A DNA stretch of 64,000 nt from NCBI GenBank assembly GCA_963790505.1, contig CAWBOT010000004.1, forward strand, positions 310,001 to 374,000. Direction: 5' to 3'. Position 1 is the stretch's first letter. Each line of letters opens with the position of its first letter. Source of the stretch: Acidisarcina sp963790505 (lineage in GTDB: Bacteria > Acidobacteriota > Terriglobia > Terriglobales > Acidobacteriaceae). Shown one piece after another: positions 41,455 to 50,605 of this stretch. The translations under genes and the position numbers were made by a program. The notes under the pieces were generated by a model, which was given only the letters and a program-made list of their open reading frames with translations, was not told the DNA's origin and made no database searches.

Positions 41455-44070
41455 TCAGTTGTCGAGCACCCCTTCGGCGGTCACCGGCACCGGAGTGCTG
41501 TAACCGGCGCTCTCCACTATGGTGAAGCTTCCGTTGTAGTAGGCCGGAGACGGGCCCGGACTAAAGCCGATGCTCACCGAACAGCTTGCGCCGCCCGCCA
41601 GCACCGCTGGACAGTTGGTGCTATGGGAAAACTGCGCTTGGAGGGAATAGCTGATCGACTGAATGCCGGCGGGAACTCCGCTGGGATTGGCAACCGTCAG
41701 GGAAAGAGAATAATTATCGCCGATCGGCTCCGCCCCAAAATCAAGCGACGCCGGGTTGATGACCAGCCCTGAAGGCGCGCCGGCGGCTACTCCTGTCCCT
41801 GACAGGCCGACGCTCAACGATGGCTTCCCGGTAACTGGCAAGGTCAGCGTGCCCGTGCTTGCCCCGACTGCTGTCGGTGCAAACTGCGCTTTGAAAGTGC
41901 AACTGGCTGAATTGGCAAGAGTCGAGCCGCAGGTCGTCGTGCCCTTATACCCGGCGGAGTAGACCGGTGCGCCCAGCGATACGCTCGCCCCCGAGTGGTT
42001 CGTCAACGTGACCACTTGTGCAGGGCTGCTCGTCTGAATCTCTTGTCCGGAAAAAGACAGGCTTTCGGGCGCCAGAGTAAAGGCGGCAGCCGTTAGAGTG
42101 CCGGTCCCGCTCAGCGTCACTGTCTGATGAGTGCCAGCCGGGACGGCGTCGTCAAAGATGCTCAGACTTCCGGAACGCGTGCCGGTTGCCGTGGGTTGAA
42201 ATGTCACCTGGAGAGTACATCCGCTGAGGGACGCCAGCACGCCGGGGCAATTGCTGGTTCGGATGAAGTCGCCCGCGGTCGCAATCGATGAGATAGTCAG
42301 CGGTCCGCTGCCGGGATTGGTTAAGGTAACCGTTTGAGCGGAGCTCACTGTCCCCGTCATCTGCGCATCGAAGGAAAGCGCCCCGGGAAAGACTGCGGCT
42401 CCAGGCGCGGTGCCGTTCCCCGACAATGGCAGAACTAGCTCGGGGTGTACGATGCTGTTCGACACAAGAGTCAATGTTCCTGATCGGCTTCCCGTGGCAA
42501 GGGGATCGAATTGAAGACTAATGGTGCACGAGGCTCCTCCAGCCAATGGATTGGCGCAATTGTCGTTCAGCCGGAAATCCGCGCTGACGGTAAGAGACGA
42601 GATGGTCAGCGGGCCCGAACCAATGTTAGTCAGCGTGACCTTGGATGCCGGCCCTGGTTCGCCAACATTACTGTTGCCGAAGCGCATCGACTTCCTGGAA
42701 AGCTCAGGGACTGCGGGCTCGAAAGGGATTGGCCTCGCGGCGATGGCGCTCGCCTGCAGACTGGTCAATCCGAGGCCTGAGGCAAAATACCCGGTGCCTG
42801 AGCCGTCGACAACTTGGGCCAGGCCGGGGGTGAAGCCTCCGATCACATAGATCGTCCCCGATTTGTCCAGGGAGATTCCACTCAGCGGGCCGCCCCACGC
42901 GCTGGCGCTGCCGTTGGCCCCGGTCATATCGTCAAAGCCCAGCAGATAATCGCCGGCGGTGACAAAGATGCGCCCCTTGGAGTTGATCGTAACTCCTGTC
43001 GGCGCGGTGAGAAGGTACCCATACGGATCGATGATCAACTCGCTGAGGGAAGTCCAGTTCGTACCGTTCAAGTCGTCGAAGCGGACTAGCCGGTCGTTGC
43101 CGGCGTCGGCCACATAAATCCGCCCTTGCGCGTCAAATGCGATGCTGCTGGGAGCATTGAACTGGTTCACTCCCGAACCAGGAGCACCGAACGTCGTCCA
43201 GTTCTTGCCGGTGAGATCGTCGAATCGTACGATTCGGTTGTTGCCTGTATCCGCTACCCAGATCTTGCCGGAGGCATCGACCGTCACGCCGCGGGGCTGC
43301 TCGAACTGGTTGGTTCCAGATCCTGCGCTGCCCAGCTCCAGCCAGTTATTGCCGGTCATGTTATCTATCCTTGCCAAGCGATCGAGCGAGGAGTCGATGA
43401 TATAAATTCGACCCGCAGCATCCAGAGCAAGGCCGGCGACCGTGCCAAAGTTACCGGCTCCGGTCCCCGCGGATCCGTAGCTGCTAAAGTCGGCGCCGGT
43501 AATGTTATCGGCCTTTAGAATGCGCGCATTGGCGGCGTCACCTACGAGCACCGGACTGAAGCCGGAGTTCCAGCCGAATGTTCCGCTGGTCACCGGCGCG
43601 CTGCCGCTTCCGATCTGACTTGTGGTCTTGACGATTTGGCTCAGCGAGCCGTACACCGTCTGGCTGACCGTGCCGACGGTCATCGTGCCGGAGAAGGATC
43701 CGCTGAAATCGTAATAGTACGCAACATGCCCGCCCCGGCCGCCGCCCGAGCCCGAAAAACTCATCGTGCCGGACAAGAACGTGCCTTGAAATCCGAGGGA
43801 GTGGTCGGAGCTGGCGATCGAGATAGAACCGCCGCCGCAGTCCCAGGTGATCTGATAAGTGCCGGCCCCGTAAGAAGTAATTGGGCAAGTGAGCGAGAGA
43901 GTGGCCGTTGTTCCGGTGAGGGCTGCTCCCTGAATGGAGATATTCTGGCCAGCCGCCGTGCCGGCCGAAAATGAGCCGCCCGCATAGGTGTAGCTGCCGT
44001 TGTCTGCCTTTGCCTGGAGTGAAGTAGCGAGAGCTGTAGCTAGGAACAGGAGAACCGTCGTGCGTGGCAT
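41455..44070 (-). CDS. NHL-repeat and choice-of-anchor D exported protein
   Basis: The 871-residue protein has a signal peptide (LFLATALATSLQAKA), a Gly/Ser-rich beta region (about 25-165), NHL beta-propeller repeats (about 175-440, such as GVTVDASGKIWVADTGNNRIVRFDD and IYVADAGNDRLVRFDDL), and at least four ASPM/Hydin-type immunoglobulin-like repeats called choice-of-anchor D (about 460-870). Each of the latter holds a conserved Cys pair (CANPLAGGASC, CPGVLASLSGC, CGSTLANSASC, CPAVLAGGASC). Such proteins are typical of Acidobacteriota and are probably cell-surface or secreted binding proteins; the ligand is unknown. It lies 68 bases downstream of uvrD on the same strand and is probably separate. 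Confidence 0.9.
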   Translation of the reverse strand: MPRTTVLLFLATALATSLQAKADNGSYTYAGGSFSAGTAAGQNISIQGAALTGTTATLSLTCPITSYGAGTYQITWDCGGGSISIASSDHSLGFQGTFLSGTMSFSGSGGGRGGHVAYYYDFSGSFSGTMTVGTVSQTVYGSLSQIVKTTSQIGSGSAPVTSGTFGWNSGFSPVLVGDAANARILKADNITGADFSSYGSAGTGAGNFGTVAGLALDAAGRIYIIDSSLDRLARIDNMTGNNWLELGSAGSGTNQFEQPRGVTVDASGKIWVADTGNNRIVRFDDLTGKNWTTFGAPGSGVNQFNAPSSIAFDAQGRIYVADAGNDRLVRFDDLNGTNWTSLSELIIDPYGYLLTAPTGVTINSKGRIFVTAGDYLLGFDDMTGANGSASAWGGPLSGISLDKSGTIYVIGGFTPGLAQVVDGSGTGYFASGLGLTSLQASAIAARPIPFEPAVPELSRKSMRFGNSNVGEPGPASKVTLTNIGSGPLTISSLTVSADFRLNDNCANPLAGGASCTISLQFDPLATGSRSGTLTLVSNSIVHPELVLPLSGNGTAPGAAVFPGALSFDAQMTGTVSSAQTVTLTNPGSGPLTISSIATAGDFIRTSNCPGVLASLSGCTLQVTFQPTATGTRSGSLSIFDDAVPAGTHQTVTLSGTGTLTAAAFTLAPESLSFSGQEIQTSSPAQVVTLTNHSGASVSLGAPVYSAGYKGTTTCGSTLANSASCTFKAQFAPTAVGASTGTLTLPVTGKPSLSVGLSGTGVAAGAPSGLVINPASLDFGAEPIGDNYSLSLTVANPSGVPAGIQSISYSLQAQFSHSTNCPAVLAGGASCSVSIGFSPGPSPAYYNGSFTIVESAGYSTPVPVTAEGVLDN

Positions 44071-44214
44071 ATCCCCTCCCGAACGCTAAGTTGTAATCTT
44101 CCTAATGGGCCGTAGCAGCAATCTCCAAGTCTGACCGGGCCTTCACGTTAGCACAAGAATGAATAGCAGTCGAGAAATACCTGTAAGAAGAAAAGCCTGG
44201 TCTCTGCGGCGCAA

Positions 44215-45315
44215 TTAGTTGTACTTCGTCAGGCACCAGTCCGGCCCCTCCGCGGCTTTGCCCCAGCATCCTCTTTGCGTGGCCTTGCGGATCTCGTCAC
44301 AGCTATTCTGCTGGATATTGCAGGCCTTGTCCGGATGGTCGGCCACCTTCTGGCAATCAGCGGCGAGCTCATTAGCCTTGTCGGCCCCGTAGGTGGTCAT
44401 GCAGGAATGGGACTCCATGTCGGCAGCGCGCTTTTCCTGATCGCTCTGCGACGGGTGGTCGTTCTGCGCCTTGACTTCGTCGGGGTGGGCGGGGGTTCCG
44501 TCCCCATTGACCGCGATGCAGTTGGGGCCGGCCCAGGTTCCGTCCACCAGGTGGACATCCGAGTCGCTCATCTTGCACAGCGGCTTTTTGCCTGAGCCGC
44601 CGCCGTTCGCCTTTCGCTGGGAGTTGAGCGGGGCCATGCTATCGGGGTCGCCGCCGCTCTGCCGCGGCTGCTGGTACTGAGCATTGGCGATCAGATTGGA
44701 CATCAGGCCGCCGTGATGAGTGGGGCTGGCGGGAGCCGCCGGGCCGCCGGACGCAGCGGCATACGAACCGCTCCCGCTCACGTAGAGCGCGTCAAACGGG
44801 CCATGCTGGCCCTTTTCGCCGCCGTCATAGGGGATATCGCACTTGTCGAAGTAGATCTTGCCCGGCTGGTAGCCGTGGTTTTTGTATTGCACTCGGCAGG
44901 AATAGATCGGGGTGCCATCGGCGTCGTTGCCGGTCTGGAGAAGGCCGGCAGTACTGCCGGTGTAAGGCCGCCACTCCGCCTGGCCGTAGAGCACTTGATA
45001 CTGCCGGGTGACGACTTCCTTGCTGTTGTAGGTGACGTTGCAGTTGCCCTTCACCCACTTCCCCGGCTGGGTGCTGCCCTGGTAAGACGCGCGGCAGACG
45101 TAGAGCGGGGAGTTTGGCTCCGGCGAATCCCCCGGGCCGCCGACAACTGCGCCCTCGCCGGGAGCGTCGGGCGACCGCTGGTCTTGCCAGTGGACCTGCT
45201 GGCCCAGTGCGGAAGACGACCAAGGCGCAATCACCAGCAAGGACGGAAAAACGATGGCCAATACCGGGAACCAGTGTCCAACGCGGAGTCTACCCATGCC
45301 GAATTTCACTTTCAT
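44215..45315 (-). CDS. exported protein with two DM9 (DUF3421) repeats and Cys-rich C-terminus
   Basis: The 366-residue product has a signal peptide ending near ALGQ (about 38). Two DM9-type repeats follow: LYVCRASYQGSTQPGKWVKG with VVTRQYQVLYG (about 70-112), and IYSCRVQYKNHGYQPGKIYF with GPFDALYV (about 135-185). The repeat pattern (Cys-Arg...Tyr...PGK...Tyr...Leu) matches DUF3421, known from insect and mollusc lectin-like proteins that bind mannose. After a low-complexity region the last 130 residues hold about ten cysteines (KKPLCKM, SHSCMTTYG, ACNIQQNSCDE, GCWGKAAEGPDWC). It is on the same strand as the small Cys-rich gene upstream at 45372. Carbohydrate binding is a guess from the family. 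Confidence 0.72.
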   Translation of the reverse strand: MKVKFGMGRLRVGHWFPVLAIVFPSLLVIAPWSSSALGQQVHWQDQRSPDAPGEGAVVGGPGDSPEPNSPLYVCRASYQGSTQPGKWVKGNCNVTYNSKEVVTRQYQVLYGQAEWRPYTGSTAGLLQTGNDADGTPIYSCRVQYKNHGYQPGKIYFDKCDIPYDGGEKGQHGPFDALYVSGSGSYAAASGGPAAPASPTHHGGLMSNLIANAQYQQPRQSGGDPDSMAPLNSQRKANGGGSGKKPLCKMSDSDVHLVDGTWAGPNCIAVNGDGTPAHPDEVKAQNDHPSQSDQEKRAADMESHSCMTTYGADKANELAADCQKVADHPDKACNIQQNSCDEIRKATQRGCWGKAAEGPDWCLTKYN

Positions 45316-45371
45316 GATTTCTTTCCTCTCTAGTCGCCTTCAATCGCCGGAATTCGGAGATCGATCCCGGC

Positions 45372-45899
45372 CTATTTACAGTCGCATCGTGATTGGAAGG
45401 TACAGTCGGTCCTGTCCATGTTGTCCTGCCCTTGCTTGCAAGTGGCCTGCTTGCCGCCGTTGCAGGTGACGCTGCATCCGGAGCAGGCCTGAGTCGGCCC
45501 CACCCTGCACGACGAAGGCTCGACATATTGCGGGACCGGGGCGGGCTGGTATTGGGGCGCTGGCTGGTACGACGGCGCCGCGGCGCTTCTGGCAGGACCC
45601 AACACGGCGAAGACCGCTTCACCATAGCTGCTCTTCAAGTTCCGGCCGCACCAGTCGCGAACCCGCCTGGCGTCATCGCTCAGCGCGGCCTCGCTTTGGG
45701 TGTAGCGGGGATCGGGACTGCTGGCATTGGCGAAGCCCTGGAGATAAGCGCGGTAGAGCGCCTGATCGGCCGGATCGCTGGCGTCGCGGTAGGCCGAGCA
45801 GGCCGCGGACGCAACCGAACTCTGCGCCGTCGCCGGGGAAGTCAGGCACACGGCAGCGGCAATCCAAAAGAAAGCGAAGAGGGTACACAAACGTTTCAT
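45372..45899 (-). CDS. small Cys-rich exported protein
   Basis: Starting at the ATG at 45899, 175 residues: a signal peptide (LFAFFWIAAAVCLTSPATAQ), a helical domain (about 28-90, CSAYRDASDPADQALYRAYLQGFANA and RRVRDWCGRNLKSSYGEAVFAVL), a Pro/Gln-rich linker (YQPAPQYQPAPVPQY) and a Cys-rich C-terminus (about 120-175) with some eight cysteines (SCRVGPTQACSGCSVTC, ATC, RCDCK). The helical domain is weakly like the Rap1a/Tai immunity-protein fold, but too weakly to claim. The open frame continues upstream to 46145 without a signal peptide there. It is 56 bases upstream of the DM9 gene and probably co-transcribed. Confidence 0.62.
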   Translation of the reverse strand: MKRLCTLFAFFWIAAAVCLTSPATAQSSVASAACSAYRDASDPADQALYRAYLQGFANASSPDPRYTQSEAALSDDARRVRDWCGRNLKSSYGEAVFAVLGPARSAAAPSYQPAPQYQPAPVPQYVEPSSCRVGPTQACSGCSVTCNGGKQATCKQGQDNMDRTDCTFQSRCDCK

Positions 45900-46101
45900 A
45901 GATTGTTCATTGGGGAACAGGATTTTCGTCCCGCTCCAGGAAACACGTTCGCATTCTAAAAACGAATTCGCTTCAATGGTTAGAAAAAAATCGTGTTTCT
46001 TCAAAAACCCGCCGGAAGATATAGCACCATTGGATTCTGAGCCTTGCTTGTATCGGTTCGACCCATCGAGCCGATCTGGGTTCCACAAAAACTGAGGGAA
46101 T

Positions 46102-46617
46102 ATGTCGGAACAGCTTCCTGGTTTCACTGAAATAGGCGCGATCATTCACAATGACCGCAACTTCGTGCTACGCATCGTGCAGCCCGGACTCGCCGGGCTG
46201 ATGGACGGCTCGGTCTCGACGCTCGCCCCGATCTTTGCTACCGCTTTTGCCACCCACAACTCTCACACCGTCTTCCTCATCGGCGCGGCCTCGGCAGTCG
46301 GCGCGGGTATCTCCATGGCCTTCTCCGAGGGGCTTTCCGATGACGGCGAGCTCACTGGCCGCGGCAATCCGGTCTTTCGCGGCATCGTTACCGGCCTGAT
46401 GACCTTTGTCGGGGGATTCCTGCATACTCTTCCCTTCCTCATCCGCAACGTCCATACCGCATTGACCTGGGCCTACCTGGTAGTTGGTGTGGAGCTGCTC
46501 GTCATCTCCTGGATTCGCTACCGCTATTTCAAGACCAGCTTTGCCATGTCCTGTTTCCAGGTGATCGTGGGCGGAGGCCTGGTCTTCGCCGCCGGAATAC
46601 TGATTGGGAGTTCCTAA
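46102..46617 (+). CDS. VIT1/CCC1-family transporter-like membrane protein
   Basis: The 171-residue protein has about four to five membrane segments. FVLRIVQPGLAGLMDGSVSTLAPIF is the typical first segment of this family, with the Asp, and SAVGAGISMAFSEGLSDDGELTGRG carries the Ser/Met/Glu signature of Ccc1/VIT proteins between TM2 and TM3. Family members export ferrous iron or manganese to store or detoxify it. Compared with plant VIT1 it is short. The direction of transport here is unknown. It starts 202 bases from the divergent Cys-rich gene and ends against a hairpin shared with the next convergent gene. Confidence 0.83.
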   Translation: MSEQLPGFTEIGAIIHNDRNFVLRIVQPGLAGLMDGSVSTLAPIFATAFATHNSHTVFLIGAASAVGAGISMAFSEGLSDDGELTGRGNPVFRGIVTGLMTFVGGFLHTLPFLIRNVHTALTWAYLVVGVELLVISWIRYRYFKTSFAMSCFQVIVGGGLVFAAGILIGSS

Positions 46618-46628
46618 ACACAAGACAA

Positions 46629-46652
46629 CGGGCGCCTCCAAAGAAGCGCCCG
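46629..46652. terminator. hairpin between convergent genes
   Basis: CGGGCGC (46629-46635) pairs with GCGCCCG (46646-46652) around a 10-base loop. It lies 11 bases past the VIT/CCC1-like stop and 23 bases before the stop of the convergent phosphodiesterase gene. No clear T tract. Confidence 0.55.
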
Positions 46653-46674
46653 CTGGTAGCTTGCAACGATGCGA

Positions 46675-48375
46675 TTACTGAAGGTCGATCGCAGGAAGCA
46701 CTCCGACTCCTTCCGCGCGGACGGCTTGCAGGTTGGAAGGGTCGATGCCAAGCGCCTTCAGGATGGTCGGCGCTACCTGGGCGGTACCCACCTCGGCGCG
46801 GACTTTCTTGGGTTGAAGACAGCTGTTTGAGACGAGCAGCATGACGTTCGTGTCGTCATGAGCGAATCCGCCGTGTTCGGCGAGCTTCTTGGTGCTGCCC
46901 GAGTAAGTGATGCCCACGTTCGGAGTCACGATAATATCGGGAGTCCGCGGATCCTGGGTGGGATGGTTGTAGTTCAGAGCCAGCGTCGGACCGTAATAGA
47001 TCTGCCCTAGTCCGATAAGAGCGGCGTTCTCTTCCAGGATCTTGACCGCCTCCTCAGTTTCAGCGGAACTCTTCAGCCAGAGCAGTGAGACATCATCTTC
47101 GGTAGGTCCGATGCCGGTGGGATTGTTGGTCGATTCGGAGTACGGAATATAGCCGGCATTCGAGAGCAGAGTGGCCGGCGACGATCCGTTGATGAGCTGA
47201 GAGACGTAGCGGTGAGGATCGATCGGTGACTGCCCATGCTTGGCGGTGATGATGATCAAGGTGGAGTCGTACAAGCCCTTCGCTTTCAACTCCGCGACAA
47301 ACTTGCCGATCGAAGCGTCGACGAACTTTATCTCGCCCAGAAGCGCGTCGGTGGGCGTGCCGGCTGCGTCCAGGTATCCGCCGGTGACTCCGTTGCTCTT
47401 CTCAACCAGCTTCTGTCCGACACTGACCGCCTGGAAGTTCATGCCGAAGATGGTCGGGACCTTGGTTGTCTTCAGTCCGAGGTGGTCTTTGCCGTCGATC
47501 TCATTCACGATTGCGTTGACCTTGAGCGTGTCGTAGCACTGTATGTTCTGGAAGCTGTTCGTCCAGGCGGTCAGGTCCGAGCCTGGATCCGGAACGGACG
47601 CGCAGGAGAGCCCGGTCGGCGTCTGTACTGCCGGCAGCGCGATCACATTCGAATTGATCTCGGGCGCGTAGAAGTCGTCGAGGGCAATCGGACCGAGTCC
47701 GCTGGCGACAGAGGCGTACGCAGGGTGCTTATCCGACCATGCAGTGTATCCCCCCGCGCTGTGGATGACGCTGAAGATGCTGTTGACGCGGACGAAATCC
47801 CACGGGAAGACAGGATTGCATCCGTTGTTGGGGTCGCGAATCAGCCTCTTGGGGTCGATCGAGTTGAGGCCGCCGTCGGTCAGCGACGCACCGGGAGCGC
47901 CCCCATTGAGCTTGGTCTGGTCGATGTCGATGCCTTCCTCATACTCGCTGGTGGTCCCCGTCGGCGGTGCATAAGCGACGCACGGCCCCTTAGCCAGACC
48001 GTTGCCTGTGGTCTTGGCAGGCGCGTCGAAGTTCCGGGAGTAGGCCACGTCATAGTAGATGCCGGTCAGTGCGGGGCTCCCGCCGGTAACGATCGCCGTC
48101 AGGCCGGGAAATGAGTCCGACGGCTTCGAGGTGCTGGCAGCGACGTAATTGACCCCGGTTTTCCCCAAGGCGGCAAGCGCCGGGCAGTAGGGTTCGCCGT
48201 TATCGATTGGGCCCATGCCGTTCTTGCAGTTTGCGAAGTCGGCCGCGTGCATACCATCAATGCTGATCAGCAGGACGCGCTTGATCTTGCTGTGGTCGTA
48301 ATCGTTGTTTTGGGCAATCCCGACGCCGGCGGAACAGACCGCAGCCAGGGAAAGGAGAGCGAGCACATGTTTCAT
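46675..48375 (-). CDS. alkaline phosphatase superfamily / type I phosphodiesterase-like exported protein
   Basis: The 566-residue protein has a signal peptide (HVLALLSLAAVCSAGVGIAQ). The metal-binding start is LLISIDGMHAADF with Asp, the nucleophile region is PSDSFPGLTAIVTGG (Ser in place of the usual Thr), then AKHGQSPIDPHRY with a His ligand and the C-terminal EHGGFAHDDTNVM. These fit the type I phosphodiesterase/nucleotide pyrophosphatase group. A 60-residue spacer around 130-190 is not typical. Periplasmic or secreted action on phosphate diesters is likely; the substrate is unknown. It is monocistronic. Confidence 0.88.
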   Translation of the reverse strand: MKHVLALLSLAAVCSAGVGIAQNNDYDHSKIKRVLLISIDGMHAADFANCKNGMGPIDNGEPYCPALAALGKTGVNYVAASTSKPSDSFPGLTAIVTGGSPALTGIYYDVAYSRNFDAPAKTTGNGLAKGPCVAYAPPTGTTSEYEEGIDIDQTKLNGGAPGASLTDGGLNSIDPKRLIRDPNNGCNPVFPWDFVRVNSIFSVIHSAGGYTAWSDKHPAYASVASGLGPIALDDFYAPEINSNVIALPAVQTPTGLSCASVPDPGSDLTAWTNSFQNIQCYDTLKVNAIVNEIDGKDHLGLKTTKVPTIFGMNFQAVSVGQKLVEKSNGVTGGYLDAAGTPTDALLGEIKFVDASIGKFVAELKAKGLYDSTLIIITAKHGQSPIDPHRYVSQLINGSSPATLLSNAGYIPYSESTNNPTGIGPTEDDVSLLWLKSSAETEEAVKILEENAALIGLGQIYYGPTLALNYNHPTQDPRTPDIIVTPNVGITYSGSTKKLAEHGGFAHDDTNVMLLVSNSCLQPKKVRAEVGTAQVAPTILKALGIDPSNLQAVRAEGVGVLPAIDLQ

Positions 48376-48542
48376 TGTTCAGTTACCTCCGGCGACCATG
48401 TGTACTAAAGAACGAACAGGGCTCGCTATGGCTGGGAGGTAAATTTATCTTTAACAAATTTTCACTCGCAGGAGCTGACGCAGAGTCATCTAACGCTCGC
48501 GGACAGCGAAGACGGATCGGCCATTCCCGCTAGAATAGACAA

Positions 48543-50507
48543 ATGCTGCAACTTTCAGGCGCCGGGAAGCGCTTTGGGACAAAACTGCTCTTTGAGAACG
48601 TCAACTGGCTGATTACGCCGGATGAGCGAACTGCCCTGGTCGGTGCCAACGGTACGGGCAAGTCGACGCTGATGAAGATCCTCGCCGGCAACGATACGCA
48701 CGAGGGTGGCCTCGACTACGGCGTGATGCACCTCACCAAAGGCATGTCGATCGGTTACCTGCCTCAGGACGGCCTTTCACTCTCTGGCCGGACCGTTTTC
48801 GACGAGTGTCTGTCGGTCTTCGACGAGCTCCGCGCCATGGAGACCGAGCTCGAAGGGCTCTATGCGGCGCTCGCCGAACTCAACCCTGAGAGTCCTGAAT
48901 ATCAGGCCGCTGCGGACCGTTTCTCAGAGATCGACGCCCAATTCACCGCCAACGACGGTTACGCCCTCGATGTAAAGGTCGGCACCGTATTGAGCGGCCT
49001 TGGCTTCAGCAAGGAAGACTGGCAGCGCCGGACGGAGGAATTCTCCGGCGGATGGCAAATGCGCATCGCGCTGGCGAAATTGCTACTTCAGAAACCCGAT
49101 CTTCTCCTCCTTGACGAGCCCACTAACCATCTCGACCTCGAGACGCGCAACTGGCTCGAAGAGTATCTGCGGACCTATCCCAAGGGTTACATCCTCATCT
49201 CCCACGATCGCTACTTTCTCGACGTGACCGTGAACAAGATCATCGAAATCTGGAACAAGAACATCCACGTCTATCACGGCAACTACGAGAAATACCTCAC
49301 GCAAAAGGCTGAGCGCCGCGCCCAGTTGGAGAATGCCTACAAGAATCAGAAAGACCAGATCGAGCATCTGGAATCCTTCATCAACCGCTTCCGCGCCCAG
49401 GCCACGAAGGCCAAGCAGGTGCAAAGCCGCATCAAGGAACTGGAGAAGATCGAGCGCATCGTCATCCCCGAAGACGAGCCGGTGATCCATTTCACCTTCC
49501 CCCAGCCGCCGCCCTCAGGCCGAACAGTCGTCGAAGTGAACCATCTCAGCAAGGACTACGGCCCGAAGCACGTTCTGGACAACGTCAGCTTCACCATCGA
49601 CCGCGGCGACCGCATCGCGCTCGTCGGCGCGAACGGTGCGGGCAAATCCACGCTGATCCGAATGCTTTCGGCACAGGAAGGTCCAACCAGCGGATCGATC
49701 AAGCTCGGTCACAACGTGTTGGCCGAATATTTTGCGCAAGACCAATACAAGGTCCTCAATCCCGAGGCCCGCATGCTCGACGACATCAGCGGCATCGCCC
49801 CAAAGATCGCGCAGACCGAGCTGCGCAGCCTGCTGGGCTGTTTCCTCTTCTCTGGCGACGACGCCTTCAAGAAGCTCGGCGTGCTCTCAGGCGGCGAACG
49901 CAACCGCTACGCGCTGGCAAAAATCCTGGTGAGTCCGGCGAACTTCCTCCTGCTCGACGAGCCGACTAACCACTTGGATTTGCGCGCGAAAGATGTCTTG
50001 CTTGAAGCGGTGAGCTCGTTCACGGGCACGGTGATTTTCGTCTCGCACGATCGCTACTTCATTGACCGCGTCGCGACGCGCGTCTTTGAGGTCGAGGGTG
50101 GCCATATGCACGTTTATCCCGGCAACTATGAGGATTACCTCTACCGCAAGGAAACTGGAAAGACGATAAGCGGGGCCATGCCCTCTTCGAATGGGCACAA
50201 GCCGGCCGTCGCCGTCGCACCCGAATCGCCGCCGGAGCCCACGAAGATCGAGGCCAGGGACGTCAAGCGCGTGAATCCGATCAAGCTGAAGCAGATGCAG
50301 GACCGATTCTGGTTCCTGGAAGAGGAGATCCCGCGAATTGAAACAACCATCGCCGCGACCGAAGCTGCGCTGGGCAACTACTCCAATGCTGCCGAGACCC
50401 AGCGGCTCAGCCGGGCACTCAACGAACTCCGCGAGAAGTACACCGCTCTAAGCGGCGAGTGGGGAGAGCTGATGGAGCAGTTGGAAGAGCAATCGGCCGT
50501 CAACTGA
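48543..50507 (+). CDS. ABC-F family ATPase
   Basis: The 654-residue protein has two ABC ATPase domains and no membrane segments. Domain 1 (about 1-245) has Walker A GANGTGKST (about 34), signature FSGGWQMRIALAK and LLLLDEPTNHLDL. Domain 2 (about 325-540) has GANGAGKST, LSGGERNRYALAK and LLDEPTNHLDLRA. The linker is the coiled coil typical of ABC-F (KRRAQLENAYKNQKDQIEH, QVQSRIKELEKIERI), and a C-terminal coiled coil (about 580-654) follows. ABC-F proteins act on the ribosome, in translation control or antibiotic protection (EttA, Uup, YbiT, Vga). The C-terminal coiled coil is like Uup. The exact subfamily cannot be stated. Confidence 0.95.
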   Translation: MLQLSGAGKRFGTKLLFENVNWLITPDERTALVGANGTGKSTLMKILAGNDTHEGGLDYGVMHLTKGMSIGYLPQDGLSLSGRTVFDECLSVFDELRAMETELEGLYAALAELNPESPEYQAAADRFSEIDAQFTANDGYALDVKVGTVLSGLGFSKEDWQRRTEEFSGGWQMRIALAKLLLQKPDLLLLDEPTNHLDLETRNWLEEYLRTYPKGYILISHDRYFLDVTVNKIIEIWNKNIHVYHGNYEKYLTQKAERRAQLENAYKNQKDQIEHLESFINRFRAQATKAKQVQSRIKELEKIERIVIPEDEPVIHFTFPQPPPSGRTVVEVNHLSKDYGPKHVLDNVSFTIDRGDRIALVGANGAGKSTLIRMLSAQEGPTSGSIKLGHNVLAEYFAQDQYKVLNPEARMLDDISGIAPKIAQTELRSLLGCFLFSGDDAFKKLGVLSGGERNRYALAKILVSPANFLLLDEPTNHLDLRAKDVLLEAVSSFTGTVIFVSHDRYFIDRVATRVFEVEGGHMHVYPGNYEDYLYRKETGKTISGAMPSSNGHKPAVAVAPESPPEPTKIEARDVKRVNPIKLKQMQDRFWFLEEEIPRIETTIAATEAALGNYSNAAETQRLSRALNELREKYTALSGEWGELMEQLEEQSAVN

Positions 50508-50605
50508 GTAGAAAGTCCCGTAAGCGAGATCCTGATTCGACATATCTGTAACTGACATACTGCCATTTCTCCCATTCGTGCTTCTAAGTGCGTTTGGGAG
50601 GAAAG

